Notes: generated from the sequence alone by a model not told the origin. DNA of 64,000 nt from Corinectria fuckeliana (GCA_019137255.1 WPDH01000162.1:119711-183710), one strand, 5' to 3'; counted from the stretch's first letter, positions 11,768 to 23,368 are shown. Program-made: numbers and translations.

Positions 11768-13328
11768 CACTTCGAGTCACATCGCGTCGACAGCAAATAC
11801 GAAAGGCAGAGGCAACCAGGTCACCGCCTCTCACTTTTCAGCCGCCAGCTCCGAGTACGCCGTCGCCTCCGCCCCCGTCGTCCGCTGGAAGGTAAAAACC
11901 CAGCGAGGGGCTAATTTTAGTCCCGGAGGCCTTGGATTGCCAGCTCAGACACACACCATCACATCCATCATCCATCATCGATCTGAGCGATCGGCCGACG
12001 GAGGGGGCAAGAACACAAACACCTGTTTTTGGCTTCCCTTGCTGGCGTCACTCGTCGGGTACGGACACAAGTCGTAGGCCTAACGTGTAAAGCATTTGTC
12101 CCTGCCAAGGCAGACTGGCTGTCTGGCTGTCTCGTGGCTAACAAGACTCAAAGCGAGAGGGGACTGACCGGCGGTGGGTGATATAGAGAGGCGGTCTGGC
12201 GCAGCTAACAAAAGGGGACATGGAGAGACCGAGAGAGCGGCTAGAGAGACGAGGGTAAAAGGGAGTGGCTTTAGGAAAAGGCAAGGCCGAGAAAAAAAGA
12301 CGAGACAAGACGAAACAATACGGAACAGGCTGGAGAAGGACCCCCCTAGAGGAAGGAGAGGATAGACAGAAGCTCTGTGTTGAACGCGCGGGAGCGTGTA
12401 CACCTTCATTCCCGGTTCCTCGAGTGTCAGGGAGAGGGGGAGGGAGGGGCGATATGAGAAGAATCGACAACGGTGAAATGTGAAAGCGACAAGAGCCTCC
12501 AACAAGGACTCCTGGCACGAGCAGTTATTAATGGCTAGGGACAACAGTGACAGAGGGAGGGCTGATGAGGAGAAGGATGCCACAGTGAATGGCTGGAAGC
12601 GAAGTAGGTACAACGTCATAGGTAGCCAGCAAGGAACGGGTGCCGCAATGCATGCAGCAAGAGTGCTAGCACACATGATTACTATTCGTGCCCGCAGGTT
12701 ACCAGAAAAGCGTGGGTGCCCGAGGCCCCCCCCCGGCCCTCCGAGTCCCTTCCCGAGTCCCTTGCAGAAGAAAAGAATGACAACAATCCAAAAAAAAAAA
12801 CCCACCCTAAATAGGACTACGCTCCGAGGGCAAAAAAGAGAAGAGAGGGAAAAATAGGAAAGAAAACAACGCGCCACTTCTTTTTTCCCTGCATCACGTC
12901 ATCTCCGCAAATCAAAAGCCAGAACGGCTGCCAGCCACCTCCAATGCCCCCACCGCAGGGCTGAATCAGCCAGTCACAAGTGTTAAAAGAGTCTGGTCCC
13001 GCCCCTCAAATCATCTCGTCGTATTTCCTCGTCCTCCTCGCCGGCTTCTCCTCCTCCACGGCCAATCAATCCTGCTGCCTCCTCCACCGCGACAAGCAAT
13101 CAGATTCGTCCCAGCGTCGAAACACCTCTCTGTTTCGCTGGCCATTCACAGCGACTCGACTAATTGGACAAAACGCCCTTATTTCCCGTTCGACCTTGTT
13201 GACGACCCCGAGATAACCGGGCGCGGGCCAGCCAGCCAGACAGACGGACAGACGGACAAGCTTTCCAGCGTAGCGACAGATCGGGGTTTGCGATTCGCCC
13301 AAACGCCCGCCCAGTCTCCCCAAACGGC

Positions 13329-13373
13329 AAACCAGCAAACCAGCAAACCAGCAAACCAGCGAACCAGGAAACC
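13329..13373. repeat. Tandem octamer repeat (AACCAGCA)n
   Basis: About five copies of an 8-base unit AACCAGCA, degenerating to AACCAGGA at the end, in the leader region upstream of hapB. Confidence 0.85.
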
Positions 13374-13628
13374 TGGAAACCATCGCAGAGCCGCCGACTT
13401 TCGGGTGTTGAACAACAAGACTCGACAGAGGCGCCTAACCAAACAACCAACGCCGAAAAAAACGGCGAAGGCTGTTCACTGCCGCTGGCTACTGGCGAAC
13501 ACCTGGCGCTCTCTTGATCAGTGAGAACTGTCAAGCCCAAAAGGCCCTCACCCTCATCAGCCACAGCCCACTCGCGTTACCTCACCTTTTCATCTTCCTA
13601 CACGACTTTGCCCCTCGCTCACCCACAC

Positions 13629-13669
13629 TACTCACTCACTCACTCACTCACTCATTCACTCAATTCACT
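13629..13669. repeat. (ACTC)n tetranucleotide repeat
   Basis: About nine near-perfect copies of CACT/ACTC in pyrimidine-rich leader DNA. Confidence 0.9.
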
Positions 13670-13895
13670 GAAGCGCGTGCGCCCCATCTGAAGAAGTTGG
13701 CCAGCACCCGACTTGAGCTACCTCTCAACCGTCAAGTTGCCAACTCGTTCCGGGGTACCTCTTGACAAGCTATCCCATCCCTCCCATGACTCTTCCTCAC
13801 TGTCGAGATTCACTTCACAATTCACTTCACCCGCCTCCCAACTACCTACCTAGGTACCAGCTCCCCCGTCCGTGTTAGTCTGATCTGCTCTGCAC

Positions 13896-13965
13896 GCACG
13901 CACGCACCCGCAAACCGTACCCGCACTCGCACCTACAAACGCACGCACGCGCGCACGCACTCCAA
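13896..13965. repeat. Two (CGCA)n tetranucleotide runs
   Basis: Two short CACG/CGCA arrays separated by about 25 bases, in pyrimidine- and C-rich leader DNA. Confidence 0.75.
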
Positions 13966-15994
13966 GTCTTTTCTGCCGCCGCGCGACCGCCGTGGCCCGT
14001 CAGCCCTCCTTCAACCACCCGAGACAACCCACCACCCCTCCCCAAACACCCCCAAATTCCCCAATCAAATCCACCTCCCACCTCCCGCCACCAGCAAATC
14101 AGCACGCTCTTCTCGCGTCGCCTTTTCGACCTCTCTCAACATCGCGACAACTGAGGCCTATCACTGTCGACAGTTCGCTCTCATCATCTCCATTGGCCGC
14201 TCTCCCTGTCAGGTGACGGCCTATACCTGCGGATCCCGATTTTACCCCAGATTCGCTGCCATCAATCAGCCCGTCGGAAAGCCTGTCGCGTTGACAGCTG
14301 GGATCGCTTTGGAGCGACTTCGAAGCCTCCGTCATCTCCGCCTCGCCAGCCGTGCATCCGCGTCCGCGTTTGCATCTGTCGCACAGCACACCACAAAAAG
14401 GTACGTAGAGCCTCCCTCAACTCCGTCCGTCGATGCAGCCACCTGCAAGCAAAGGCGCCTTTCCATTCCCAAGCTTCCACCCCTCCCTCCCTCCCAACCA
14501 CCTCGCTGGTGGCCTCCCCTTTTGGGCCGTAACCTGTGAGTAAGTGCGCGCGCGCGCCCCAGCGAGCTGCCACTGCACGCAACCGTGTTTAGCAAGCGAG
14601 TTATCGCGACTCTCCTTCGTTCGCCTTGCCTAAACCGCGTCTTTCTTCCCTCTTGCCTTGCCTTGCAGCGGCTGTTCGCTTGGCTACGGCTCACGGCCAA
14701 CTTGCGCGCACTCGCCTTGCCCTCACTCGCCCTCTTCTCACTTACACCGACTCTTGGTGCTTGAAGCTTCCTTCGCACCCCCCCGCCTTGGTTATTCTGC
14801 ACAGTACCGCACCGCACCGCACCATCTGAAACCCTAACGAAGCTCATGCTGACGACACGGACATAGCCGCTGCTTCTCCGTCTGACGGTCACAACATCCT
14901 GGGAGCGCCCACGCTTTGGTACCACGCTTGGTACGTACCGTCATTCTCTTGTGTGTTTGTGTGTGTTGCCTGCCTCTCTCTCTTCCTCTCTCTATATGTG
15001 TCCTGGTTACACTTGGGCCCGACAGTGCCGTGCGAGGATCCCACGCTTCCTCGCCGACCTTCCTGATCGAAGCCCTCCCCGGCTTGAGCCCCCCCTCGCA
15101 CCTCGCATTGCCCATCGTCACCACCAGCATCGTCATCTCCTCTCTCCCCCCACCAGCCGAGTCAATTCAGTGTCGTGACACAGCAAGGCCACCCCCCTGC
15201 CTCTCCACTCCAGCCTCGATATGCACCCCCCGTCACCCTCCATCACCTTTGTTGTTTGTTTGCCCGCCTCTGGGTCCAAGACCCCGCCCTACTCCCTGTT
15301 GCAAGGCGCAGGCAGGACTGCAGCTATCCAGAGCGCTGGAAGAGACTCGAGCCTCGAGCCTCCATGAGTCCCAACCAGTTTGGGCGCTGCCTCGCCCTTG
15401 ATGCGAGACGAGGCGAGACGATGCAAGTGCCATGGCGCCTATCTGGATGTCTGCAGCCCGAGGCCCGCTCTCAACGGAGGCCCGGTTCGTTGTCATTCGT
15501 GTCTGCGCCGCCACCACCACCACCACGACCCCCAAGCCGTTACTGCTGAGGCGGCGTGCGTGTTGACCGTGGTGGGCATGGTGGGTCGGGGTCTTGCATA
15601 TTCCGTCATGCATGGGCTTTGGGCTGCCAACGCATCAAGAGTGTGTGGCTTCCAGACGCGCCGCTGCACCTCTTCCCGCTTGGCCCCCCAATCCCTCCCA
15701 TTCCCCATTTTTCGCCATCCCCCTTCATCCCGGACTGGCATATATACACCTGAGCTAACGCCTATGGTTGGACAGAACTCCTCGAGCAAGCAAACTGACC
15801 ACTGAACAGCCAAGTCCACCTCCGCGTTCAAGCTTTGCCCTACGCTCGACTCTTGCAGCCCTTTTTGCAACTCTACCGTCTGCTTCCGCCCCCCCTCACG
15901 TGGCTTCGCTCCAGTTGCCTCAGCCACCCCAGACTGTGACCAGCCACGACATCAGCCTGCATATGCTGTGGTCGACCATCTGAGCAACGCTTTG

Positions 15995-16032
15995 CCCCCC
16001 CCCNNTAATCCCCCCCCCCCCCCCCCCCCCCC
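15995..16032. other. Assembly gap (two Ns) inside a poly-C tract
   Basis: A run of nine C, then NN at 16004-16005, then TAAT and a run of 23 C. The Ns mark an unresolved position in a homopolymer, so the true length and the TAAT interruption are uncertain. It lies about 360 bases upstream of the hapB start codon and does not affect its coding sequence. Confidence 0.9.
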
Positions 16033-16389
16033 ATCTCGGCCTGCCAACTCATCCGCGCATATCCAATAGGTTGGGTGCCCAGACATCCCATACTTTTGGG
16101 ACCACCCTATCGTCAAAAGAGACGACTCCCAACTTGAATGCCCAACTATACCCAAGCAGCCAACGGACTTTAAACCCCCCGCAGCTCGCTAATCGGGTGT
16201 CTCCTTGGATTGCAGCTATTCGTTATCTGCGCTCCTCCCGCCCCCGGTTGCCATTGCTATTGCTCGATTTCTGCGCCTCCCGTACCCTCCTCGCCTCCGT
16301 CAGTGTTGAGCCTCATTACTCGACGACGAATTGGATCTCGACGAGGACGACGAGCCTCGACAAACCGCAACGAGCGCAACTCCTAGATA

Positions 16390-17334
16390 ATGGAGTACGC
16401 TCAATACACACAGCAACAGCAGGCTGCACACTCAGGTTACGCAAATTCGGCCCCTCAAAACAGTATCACCTCGCCCACAAATCACAACATTAGCCAACAC
16501 CCAGTGCAAACTTCCCCGATACTCTCCAACCAGCAGCAACAGCCCCCAGGGCCAAGTCACGGCATGTATCAACCACAATACGGCGTCCCACAGCAGGGCA
16601 TGCAGCAGGTCCACTACGGCATGCCTGGCATCCAAGCAGCCGCAATGGCCGCAACCGCTGCTGCTTCTGGGTCAAATTACGGCTATATGCCTTCCGACCC
16701 CAACATGCCTCAAAGCTCACCTCGTATGGGCGGTGCCAGTGCAAAGAAGGACGGTCGTCAGTCCCCTCGCATGAACAACATCTCCCAAATACCTGGACGC
16801 CGAATGAGCCAGGTGACGAGCCCCGGAGTACCCAATGCGCAGACCATGATGGCCCACGCTGGGCCTCGGCAAGGCGTGGCGCCCCCTCAGATGCCCCAGG
16901 CGCAGATGCAGCACCCTCAGTCACCAGAGGTGGCCCCCGGCAGTGGTGTCGAGGAGTCACCACTCTATGTCAACGCGAAGCAATTTCATCGCATCCTGAA
17001 GCGACGTGTTGCTCGCCAAAGACTCGAGGAGCAGCTCAGGCTGACCTCCAAGGGCCGGAAACCGTACCTTCACGAGTCGCGTCACAACCATGCTATGCGC
17101 AGGCCCCGCGGCCCCGGCGGACGATTCCTTACTGCGGAAGAGGTCGCGGCTATGGATCGCGATCCCACCAAGGGATCAGACGAAAGTGTCAATGGCGGAG
17201 AGTCTGTTGTGACGAAGGCGTCTGGATCCGCAGGGACCAAGCGCAAGTCTGAAGCCGACACCGAAAGTACGAAGAAAAAAGCTAAGATAGAAGCAGCCGG
17301 CTCCAAGGATGAAGAAGACGAGGACGATGGTTGA
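16390..17334 (+). CDS. hapB: CCAAT-binding transcription factor subunit HapB (NF-YA)
   Basis: This 314-residue single-exon protein is the DNA-contacting subunit of the nuclear heterotrimeric CCAAT-binding complex (HapB/C/E, equivalent to NF-YA/B/C). The first 185 residues are Gln-, Pro- and Met-rich and probably disordered. The conserved core spans about residues 189-248. Its subunit-association helix begins SPLYVNAKQFHRILKRR, and the DNA-binding part contains YLHESRHNHAMRRPRGPGG. A basic stretch near residues 283-300 (KRKSE..TKKKAKIE) is a likely nuclear localisation signal and is followed by an acidic tail. The core matches the NF-YA family almost residue for residue. The ATG at 16390 follows a stop-rich leader, and the protein start MEYAQY fits fungal HapB proteins. 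In fungi this complex works with HapX in iron control and affects many promoters; that is family knowledge. Confidence 0.96.
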   Translation: MEYAQYTQQQQAAHSGYANSAPQNSITSPTNHNISQHPVQTSPILSNQQQQPPGPSHGMYQPQYGVPQQGMQQVHYGMPGIQAAAMAATAAASGSNYGYMPSDPNMPQSSPRMGGASAKKDGRQSPRMNNISQIPGRRMSQVTSPGVPNAQTMMAHAGPRQGVAPPQMPQAQMQHPQSPEVAPGSGVEESPLYVNAKQFHRILKRRVARQRLEEQLRLTSKGRKPYLHESRHNHAMRRPRGPGGRFLTAEEVAAMDRDPTKGSDESVNGGESVVTKASGSAGTKRKSEADTESTKKKAKIEAAGSKDEEDEDDG

Positions 17335-18855
17335 CCACGCGTTGACGCGTGCGAGCCTCGACGATCTCCTTTGTCAGTCTACAAGCGGTTTACGATGTCA
17401 CGACAGCAGACATGATTCTTGTTCTTGATCTTCTTTCTTCTCGTCCCCAGCTTCTAAACCCAGTCTCTTTATTTTATTTTAGTCTGTTTGTGCCAGAAGA
17501 TCCCTGGGAGGGTGGGATGCGCTCAACCCGGCAAGGTGCCTGCGGTTAATTGTGGCTTGTCTTTTGCTATTAGCAACTTTGTGTGTGGTTCTTACGAATG
17601 TTGCTGAATTCTCGGACGGAACTGGCAGCTTGTCTTTTTATCGGTTTCTTTTAATACAGCACTGGACTGGCAACAGCATGCCGCAGGCATCTTCGGATGG
17701 ACGCGGTCTCAGGATTATCGGATGGACAGAATGCATGGACGACTCGACACGATGGATACCCCCTCCCTCTTCGTTATTTCGGTCGGTCGCACACTCCTAT
17801 GTTTTCGATCTTTTTCCATACCGACTTATCTTGCTCACCATTTGCCCGTCGTCGGAAACGTGGGTCTGGATACCAACGGAGCGTCAACTGACAACTGGTC
17901 TTGTGCGAGCAAGTACATCAAGTTGGCGGACAAGGGCGATGGGAGGAGGGAAAGAAAGTGGAAAATTCAAGATAAAAAACATTGGTTGGAAGAGATTTGG
18001 GAAAGAGAAAAACAATTTCCTAAGGACGTCTGTTCTTGATTGGCCAGTTGAGGAAGGGATTAGACTCAACTGTGGTTATCCGTCACCGGATAATGCCTAG
18101 GGCAAGACTTTACCACAAATTGAGAATTCTGTACTTTGTATTGTAAATGTTTGTTCATAAGCTAGTAGATACTTACCTACCTACGTTACCACTCAATTCA
18201 ACCACTCTCGGTGACATGTAATAAGTGACGGTAAGCCATCAGTACCTACCTAATTATCCCACTGAATTACAATACTGCATGTACAAGGTATGGATGGGTT
18301 CTAAGTGGCTTTAAACCTGGCTGTATACCAGACTAAATAATATACCTAGGTAATCTTGACATTTTAACAACAGAGACCGGTTAGTTGGGTACATATGCAT
18401 AATTGTAAAGAGTATAAAATGCCCCTAAAAATAAGGCTCTAGACCTACATAGTAGAATCAAAGGTTAGGAACGTGCCGAGGAGCCAGCAGACCTGGGGAA
18501 GAGGGGCGAGTCGCGTGGGGAGGGGGGGAGGAACTAATGATTTTCGAGGACGGAATTGATGACCCGCATTTTTACCTCGAGCCGTGATGGCCTAAGTAGG
18601 TCGCGCGGCTGTCAGAGAGCTGTACCTCGGCTTGTCAGATTGTCGACCGAGCATCGGTCCCCTCAACGCTGCAGCAATATGTAGGCCTAGAGACTGTTTC
18701 TCGATTCAGTCTCGCAGACAGGGGGTTCTTTGTCTGGCTCCGAAGATTCCCCATTGATCTTTTCCGTCTTGCAATTGCGGCACCTCCACGACAACTACAA
18801 CAGACCAACCTCCAGCCTCCAGCCTCCAACCTCCAACCTTCAAGCTCCGGGCATC
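17335..18855. other. hapB 3' flank and intergenic spacer
   Basis: The first several hundred bases are probably the hapB 3' untranslated region. From about 18100 the DNA becomes A+T-rich and carries a cluster of TACCTACC / TACCTAGGTA motifs (about 18168-18360). No coding frame is convincing. Confidence 0.6.
18808..18846. repeat. (CCTCCAR)n heptamer repeat in 5' leader
   Basis: About five tandem copies of CCTCCAG/CCTCCAA end ten bases before the start codon of the APH-fold kinase, so they should lie in its 5' untranslated leader. Confidence 0.85.
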
Positions 18856-20168
18856 ATGGCTGGCCGGGTACGACAGCCCATCGACGAGGCGGCCTTTGGG
18901 AGATACATCTCCGAGCACGTGCCTGTGATTAAGACGCCGATTGAGCTGAAGCAGGTGAGCTCGCCTCCGGGTTTCGCAGAGCCCGTTCGGCTCGGTTCCA
19001 TCTTTGCTGACCCGTGGTGACGTCAACTCCCTCAGTTCGGCTTCGGTCAATCCAATCCCACGTACCAGATCACGGCGGCCGACGGCCAGCGCTTCGTGAT
19101 GCGCAAGAAGCCCCCGGGCAAGCTCCTCTCCAAGACGGCGCACAAGGTCGAGCGCGAGTACCGCATCATGCACGCCCTCGAGCGCACCGACGTCGCCGTC
19201 CCCAAGACGTACTGCCTGTGCGAGGACGAGTCCGTCATCGGCACGCCCTTCTACGTCATGTCGTTCCTCGACGGCCGCATCTTCGAGGACTTCACCATGC
19301 CCGGCGCGAGCCCCGAGGAGCGCGAGGCCATGTGGCGCGAGGCCGTCCAGACGCTCGCGCGCTTCCACGCCGTCGACTACGAGGCCGTCGGGCTGGGGCG
19401 CTTCGGCAAGCCCGAGGGATTCTACAACCGCCAGATCCAGACGTGGATCACCATCTGCGGCAGCCAGGAGAAGGCCGTCGACGTCGAGACCCGGGAGCCC
19501 GTGGGCAAGCTGCCGCACTTTGACGAGACGGTGCGCTTCTTCAAGAACGAGCGGCTGCAGCCCAAGGACAGGGCGACGCTGGTGCATGGGGACTACAAGA
19601 TCGACAACTTGGTATTCCACAAGACGGAGCCGCGGGTTATAGGCATCCTAGAGTACGTCTGCAACCGCTCTTTTTATCCAGCTCTTCATCTCTTCATCTC
19701 CCCATCTCTCCATCTCTTCGTCTCTCTACCTATACAACTCTACCTTCCTCTCTTTCCTTTCTAACGCACATCACACATAGCTGGGAGATGTCGACGGTGG
19801 GCCACCCGCTCTCGGACGTGTGCAACTTCATGACCAACTTCTACACGGCGCAGCACGCGGGCGCCTCGCCCTACGACGCGTCGGGGTTCCTGCCCGGGCG
19901 AACGCCGGGGCTCCCGCAGCCGGCGCAGATCCTAGAGTGGTACACGGCGACGAGCGGGTACGACCCGCGGCCGGACGTGGCGTGGGGCATGGCCTTCAGC
20001 GTGTGGAAGCTGGCGGGCGTGTGCCAGGGCATCGCGGCGCGGTACGCCACGCGGCAGGCGAGCAGCGAGAAGGCCAAGCACCACGCGGTGACGAGGGGCC
20101 CGATGGCGGAGTTTGCGTGGGCGCTGGCGAAGACGGCGGGTGCTGGGGAGACGGGGTCGAGGTTGTGA
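18856..20168 (+). CDS. APH-family phosphotransferase (ACAD10/11 kinase-domain-like)
   Basis: Three exons (18856-18954, 19036-19652, 19781-20168) give 367 residues, the usual size for a stand-alone aminoglycoside-phosphotransferase-fold kinase. The N-lobe has PTYQI and the VMRKKPPG strand with the likely ATP-binding Lys. The catalytic loop LVHGDYKIDN places the catalytic Asp at residue 219 and Asn at 224. The metal-binding ILDWE motif (Asp239) is followed by STVGHPLSD. The second intron splits the Asp239 codon exactly (GA|C), which confirms both exons, and a CTAAC branch site lies 20 bases before its acceptor. The sequence resembles the kinase domain of ACAD10/ACAD11, which phosphorylates 4-hydroxyacyl-CoA, but the substrate of this fungal protein cannot be read from sequence. 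Antibiotic resistance is not implied. Confidence 0.9.
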
Positions 20169-20631
20169 TGAAGGGGAAGGTTTTCTCGCCAAGCCAGCCA
20201 CTCTTCTAGTCTATCTGCAGCCGTTTGAGAGGCAGAGACTTTTCTGTTTCACCTTGATAACCCCCCCAAACCAAGTGAATAAATAGGCATGCAATGCATG
20301 TGCCAATGCTCAGATCTGCTAGCCGGGTTGCCTTATCTCCTTCGGGCTGTGCAGACCCAATCAGGGTCCCTCCCGTTCAATCCTCGTACAAGAAACCCCG
20401 AGACGCTGGATTTACGACGTTGCATTGCACTTCTCTACTTTTCTACTACTTAGGCCTACGTACTTGTCTACTTCGGTAGGAAGTAATTACGACGTATTGT
20501 TCTCTCAACTCCCCTGTCTACCCTGTGTATTTTTTAGTCACGGGCTTAGCTTCGCTCACACTGGCGCCTTCATCATCAATTAATCTGGCCGTTAGCAACC
20601 CTCGGGCTAAAACGCTACGCGCCGCGTCTCA
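20169..20631. other. Spacer between the APH-fold kinase and the TRP channel gene
   Basis: Contains the 3' flank of the kinase gene, a TACGTACTTG..CTACTTCGGTAGG motif cluster (about 20450-20500) and the leader of the channel gene. No gene seen. Confidence 0.6.
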
Positions 20632-23065
20632 ATGGCAGACCGTCGCAGGCGCATCAGGTTGCCCACGCCGCCCACGCCCGATGAGCGGCGGCCTCTGTTG
20701 AGCAGACTCAGCACCGGCGTCGGCGTCGAGAACGCAGAGACGCTCTATAGCTGCATGACGGATCCGCACAGCCACTTGCCCGTCTACACCAACATTCACC
20801 GCATCCGCCGCGACATCATCAGCGTCGTCGAGGATTACCTGAGTCTGCAGCAGCTGCAGGACCTCAAGATCAACGTCACCGTTGTGAGGCCTCTCGTCGA
20901 TAAGTTCTTTGGCCTGGACGACATTTCCATCAGTAAGCCCTATCAATCCGGCTCGCCGCCAGCATCACGAAGGCATAGTAGCATAACATCCGCTGACCTG
21001 TTCTCCCCCCCTCAAGTCTACTGCTTGCTGGTCAACCGCGCCCAGTTCCTCGAAGAGCAGTCTCACCTGAACAACCGCCACAATGTGAACTACTCGCGTG
21101 CTACGCTGTGCGAGCTCATCGCCACCCGCATCCTCCGCCGCTTCGGCGAGGCCCACGACGGGCCCGAAGGCCTCCTGTTGTTGGCGCACATCCTCGTGGC
21201 CGGCTTCGAGCCCTTCCAGAACGCCCCGGATGAGATCCGCGACGAGGCTGAGCGCACTACCTCGTGGACCCATCACAAGACGCTGCCGTCGCTCGAAGTC
21301 GCCATCGTCACCGAGAGCAAGCTCTTCTTGAGCTCGGCCACCTGCCAGAAGGTCGTCGACGCCATCTACGAGGGCCGCATCGTCTACACGCCCTCGACCT
21401 TTTGGGACATCATCCCGGACCACTACAAGCTGAAGCCCATCTCCCTCTACGACCCCCGAGACTCGCCCCTGCTGAACCAGTACCGCCTCATCGTCCCCCG
21501 CACGAGGAATGTTCTCGAGTCCATCCAGTTCACCGTCCTCCTCTGCCTGTACATGGGCGTCATGGTGCTCAGGAGAAAGGACTCCTGGACTGCGCTTGAG
21601 ATTGGGTTTGATATCTTCGCATTTGGCTGGGGTCTGGACCAATTCGCGACTATTCTGGCGCATGGCTGGTAGGCTTTCCCTCATGGCCGACTATCATCCG
21701 AATCTTGAGCTGGAGCTGACTGGCGTAACTTAGGAACGTCTACACGCAAAACCTCTGGTCGTTTCTCGACGTTGCATTCGTCCTCATTTACTGGGTCTAT
21801 CTCGGCCTGCGGCTCTACGGATTGCACATTGATGATAGTGGCCCCGCCGAGCAGGCCTACGACGTGCTGGCCCTCGCTGCCCCTGTCCTGGTTCCTCGTC
21901 TGGCGTTTAACCTGATGCGAGACAATCTCGTCTTCTTGGCCTTGAGATCAATGATGGCTGATTTCTTCTTTCTGACGGCCCTCTCCGCCTGGTGCTTTCT
22001 CGGGTTCCTGCTGTCCCTGCTCTGGCTTGGCGAGGGGACTCACCAGCTTGTGTATGTCTAATGAATGATACCTGTCATCTCGAGGGGGTTTTGTTGGCTA
22101 ACAAAGGGAATGCAGGACCATCTCAAAGTGGATGATTTACATCTGGTTTGGACTCGATGGCACGGGAATCCAACGCTCGGTAAGTCCAACGCGTGTGCCC
22201 TCTTTGGACATCGTGCCTGACCCTGCTGTAGACCGAGTTCCACTGGCTTCTGGGACCTAGCGTGATGGTGGCATTCGCGTTCCTAGGAAACACCCTGTTT
22301 CTCACCATCATGGTGTCGATGCTGTCCAACACCTTCAGCAACATATCCACCAACGCCACCGCCGAGATCCAGTTCCGCCGCGCAGTCCTCACCCTCGAGG
22401 GCGTCAAGGCCGACGCCGTGTTTGCTTACCAGCCGCCCTTTAACATTCTCGCCGTCTTCCTGTTTGTCCCTCTCAAGTTCATTGTGAGCCCGCGATGGTT
22501 TCACAAGATCCACGTCGCGGCGGTCAAGTTCCTCAACCTGCCGCTGCTGCTCATCATCGCCGTCGCCGAACGCCGCCTGCTCTGGCCCCCTCGCCATGCA
22601 ATCGAGCCCGACTCCGAGCCCAAGACCACGCCGACCAAGAGCCGGTTCTGGAAGAAGTGGCGGCTGACGGTGCACCGAGACATCCGAGCCGTGTTCCAAG
22701 TCCCGCCCCCGGACACCGTCCAGGACGACATCGCGGTTGACGACGAGATGACGCACCACCTCATCCGCAGGCAGTTCACGCGGAGCAACACGAACGAGCC
22801 GCAGTCGAGGCAGCTATCGCGCCGTGATTCAATGTTCCCGGGCCTCTCGCAGAAGCTGCGGGGCTCGTTCGCGGAACCAGACGAAGACATGGAGGGCATG
22901 ACGGAGAGGCTCGAAAACATGGAGCAGTCGATGCGCCGGATAGAGGCTATGTTGGCGCGCCTGGTGCCTTCGCTCGACGAGGCGGTTGAGGATGAGATGG
23001 AGGAGAGTGGAACACTGAGAGACGGGACGACGACACAATCGTCCCTCGGAGAGCTGGCGGAATAA
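20632..23065 (+). CDS. yvc1: Vacuolar TRP-type Ca2+ channel, Yvc1/TRPY family
   Basis: Five exons (20632-20932, 21017-21668, 21734-22051, 22116-22179, 22232-23065) give 722 residues. The layout fits fungal TRPY channels, which release Ca2+ from the vacuole into the cytosol. A soluble N-terminal domain of about 300 residues is followed by hydrophobic segments starting near SIQFTVLLCLYMGVMVL, then FLDVAFVLIYWVYLGLRL, a PRLAFNLMRDNLVFLALRSM linker helix and FFFLTALSAWCFLGFLL. The pore segment reads WFGLDGTGIQ and the last membrane helix is MVAFAFLGNTLFLTIMVSML. The cytosolic tail is charged and ends in an acidic, coiled-coil-like segment (about residues 660-700) where regulatory Ca2+ binding is expected. 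The small 64-base exon 4 encodes the pore region, and all intron phases agree. The gene name rests on family resemblance. Confidence 0.93.
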
Positions 23066-23368
23066 CCTGGATAAGCATTGCAGCGGTGTTTGATACCTAG
23101 ACCAATCTATTGTCTGATTTTTTTGTTCATTTGAATGATCCGCAACTACACGTGCAGCTGGCTTAGATCGCGGGTGTTGCCCAGACATTTGGGCTGTCTA
23201 TGTAATTTTCGTTGCATAGATTCACCCCCAAACCCGCGTCCACCTTTTTGATCACCTTCTATATCTCCAACGCAAAACCAAAACAAAACCATAACGAATA
23301 TACACCACAACTTTGGCGCTTGGAACTCTCACCTTTCCGACACCTTCCCCAGTTACAACCCAGACCAA

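Larger units (their letters stand above)
9078..12900. other. Intergenic stretch with simple repeats and dispersed TACCTA-type motifs
   Basis: I see no supported gene. Short motif clusters of the TACCTAGGTAC / TACGGAGTA / TACTTCGTA kind occur at about 9202-9240, 10254-10275, 10500-10550 and 11525-11580. The longest frame (12080-12877 minus, 265 codons) translates to a low-complexity Leu/Ser/Phe-rich sequence, as expected from a C/T-rich strand, and is not called as a gene. Confidence 0.55.
12901..16389 (+). promoter_or_regulatory. Long pyrimidine-rich promoter and leader region before hapB
   Basis: About 3.5 kb of strongly C/T- and C/A-rich plus-strand DNA precedes the hapB start codon, with many short tandem repeats and no convincing protein. 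Several possible 5' splice sites occur (GTACGTAG at about 14401, GTGAGTAAG at about 14537, GTACGTAC at about 14932), so spliced leader exons are possible. A two-base N gap sits inside this region. That the whole region belongs to hapB is inferred from position. Confidence 0.4.

Noticed and set aside
12080..12877. 265-codon minus-strand frame with hydrophobic stretches
   Set aside because: The Leu/Ser/Phe-rich translation follows from a C/T-rich strand. The apparent membrane segments are low-complexity and no family motif is present.
14916..15401. 161-codon plus-strand frame with a hydrophobic start resembling a signal peptide
   Set aside because: The hydrophobic part comes from GTGTGTTT and CTCTCTC repeats, and the rest is Pro/Leu-rich leader composition.
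18856..20168. Antibiotic-resistance reading of the APH-fold kinase
   Set aside because: The fold is shared by many fungal small-molecule kinases and the closest resemblance is to ACAD10/11 kinase domains, so resistance is not supported.
20965..21684. 239-codon minus-strand frame
   Set aside because: Antisense shadow of the TRP channel exon 2, which is clearly the coding strand.
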